In this document: positions 22,987 through 23,827 of the stretch, in pieces
How the letters are laid out: the number at the start of each line of letters is the position of its first letter
Numbering within the stretch: the stretch's first letter is position 1
NCBI GenBank assembly: GCA_965652775.1
Contig: CBFGXP010000036.1
Coordinates: forward strand, 1-23,827
From: VBAS01 sp965652775
GTDB taxonomy: Bacteria; Bacteroidota; Bacteroidia; Chitinophagales; Chitinophagaceae
DNA length: 23,827 nucleotides
Direction of reading: 5' to 3'
Program-made: the position numbers and the translations under genes
The notes under the pieces: model-generated
Database searches by the model: none
The model's input: only the letters and a program-made list of their open reading frames with translations
What the model was told of the DNA's origin: nothing

Positions 22987-23827
22987 TTAAACCAACTCCG
23001 GTTGAAGCTGCTCAATAGACTGAGCTAAGAAATTAGGGAGTATATGTGAGTAGGTCCACATTATCTTATCAGGGTCATTCAAATGCTTAAGCATGCTTTC
23101 CCATTTTTCCTGGCCATGTTCTTCGATCACTGTTTTCTTTTTCTCTTCGGTTTGCAAATACATGCTCATACCTACAGCATCCGCTTCAGGATGAAACTGT
23201 GTGCCGATCATATATTCATTAAAGCGAATGCCCATGATGGCACGTTCATAGGGCACATGCGGACGATTCTTTTCAATGCAAAGAATTCTTGCGCCCATTT
23301 CTTTCAGTACCTGGTGATTGGGTTGAATGACCTGGTAATCGCGGCTGTCGACACTATAAAAAGGATCTTTCAAACCATCGAACACTGGTTCATTTTTTCC
23401 ATCGCTGAGCATGTGTATAGGAAAAACGCCAAATGCAGTGGAACGTCGCTTACAAACAATGCCGACATTATAATGACGGCACGCCAACTGGAACGAGTGA
23501 CAAATAAACAACACGTATTTCTTTTGCTCGTTGCCAGGATTATCATTCCAGCGTTCCACTTCGCCTAACCAACGGAAATAAGATTCATCCCACTCCTCAT
23601 AGCGGCTATCCAATGGTGAACCCGGGCCACCACTTGAAATAAAAATATCATAGCGCATGTCAGGCACTTCATTCTTTTGGCGCACATCAAATTCATCCCA
23701 ACTTAATTCAAGATTATTCGCTTCGCCATAGGTATTCAGGATCTCACGAATACAACGCATACCCTGGTTGGCTTTGCCTTCATAAAGGTCGAGGATCGCT
23801 ACTTTTATCTTCTTCGGGTCATTAACC
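22987..23827 (-). CDS. Class I glutamine amidotransferase (5' end outside window)
   Basis: The frame stays open to the right edge. The first in-frame ATG (23760) is not the true start, because the 22 codons before it read KKIKVAILDLYEGKANQG, a typical first strand of this fold. The catalytic Cys lies in LFICHSFQLACRH (codon 23500-23502), and the His-Glu pair is in GTQFHPEAD. ISSGGPGSP near the N-terminus matches the usual PGSP turn. It therefore has the Cys-His-Glu triad of enzymes that release ammonia from glutamine. The nucleophile elbow (C-H-S-F-Q) departs from the common G-x-C-x-G. The acceptor is unknown; the ATP-grasp-like protein encoded downstream on the same strand is a candidate partner. 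Confidence 0.85.
   Translation of the reverse strand, partial: VNDPKKIKVAILDLYEGKANQGMRCIREILNTYGEANNLELSWDEFDVRQKNEVPDMRYDIFISSGGPGSPLDSRYEEWDESYFRWLGEVERWNDNPGNEQKKYVLFICHSFQLACRHYNVGIVCKRRSTAFGVFPIHMLSDGKNEPVFDGLKDPFYSVDSRDYQVIQPNHQVLKEMGARILCIEKNRPHVPYERAIMGIRFNEYMIGTQFHPEADAVGMSMYLQTEEKKKTVIEEHGQEKWESMLKHLNDPDKIMWTYSHILPNFLAQSIEQLQPELV

Noticed and set aside
23758..23760. ATG at 23760 as the start of the amidotransferase
   Set aside because: The frame continues to the window edge with a good first beta strand (KKIKVAILDLYEG), so the gene is truncated by the window.
1..23827. Insertion sequence or integrative element carrying the copper island
   Set aside because: No transposase, integrase, relaxase or flanking long inverted or direct repeats were seen within the window.
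1..23827. tRNA, rRNA or CRISPR arrays
   Set aside because: No tRNA-like cloverleaf with a T-loop motif, no rRNA segments, and no regularly spaced repeats were found on reading; the tandem 7-base repeat at 22778 has no spacers.

Overview
The window looks like a stretch of a Bacteroidota chromosome, most likely from the Chitinophagaceae or a close relative. Support comes from the A+T-rich coding style, Bacteroidota-type -7 boxes (TAnnTTTG), a TonB receptor with a carboxypeptidase-regulatory-like N-terminus, DUF2911 and HYC_CC_PP family proteins, and Bacteroidota-type intergenic palindromes. The lineage is an inference from gene content.

Region 1 (1-16522, all + strand) is a copper/silver detoxification island. 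In order it holds: the tail of a DUF3347 protein; a DUF2911 protein; a small lipoprotein with one heavy-metal-binding domain (HMBD, pattern Y-x-C-x-M-H-P ... C-P-x-C-G-M); a decayed HMBD remnant; a large multicopper oxidase with two HMBDs in front and a CopB-like domain behind; a HYC_CC_PP protein; a secreted protein made of three HMBD units; a CusA-type RND pump interrupted by an in-frame TAA; a TolC-type outer-membrane factor; two tandem CusB-type adaptors, each with HMBDs; a CPH-motif (CopB-type) P1B ATPase; a TlpA-like thioredoxin lipoprotein; and a sialidase-fold lipoprotein with a conserved-looking Cys cluster. I count nine intact HMBD units plus one degraded copy. The logic is: the ATPase moves copper out of the cytoplasm, the RND/TolC/adaptor complex expels it across the envelope, the oxidase converts Cu(I) to Cu(II), and the HMBD proteins buffer or hand over metal in the periplasm. 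No CusRS, CueR, CopY or HMA-type chaperone is present in the window.

Region 2 (16524-19576) is a divergent pair: a DtxR/MntR-type metal-dependent regulator (-) and a TonB-dependent receptor (+). The 89-base gap carries a perfect 16-bp palindrome between two back-to-back -7 boxes, a ready-made metal-responsive switch.

Region 3 (19603-23827, all - strand) is a probably unrelated run: an outer-membrane beta-barrel protein, a cupin, a TauE/SafE (TSUP) permease, an ATP-grasp-like protein and, across a 252-base gap full of repeats, a class I glutamine amidotransferase that runs off the window edge.

The observations most worth a second look are the broken cusA, the HMBD fossil at 1426-1516, the Cys-rich sialidase-fold/TlpA pair, and the palindromic switch between regulator and receptor. 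There is no gene-free stretch above 300 bases.
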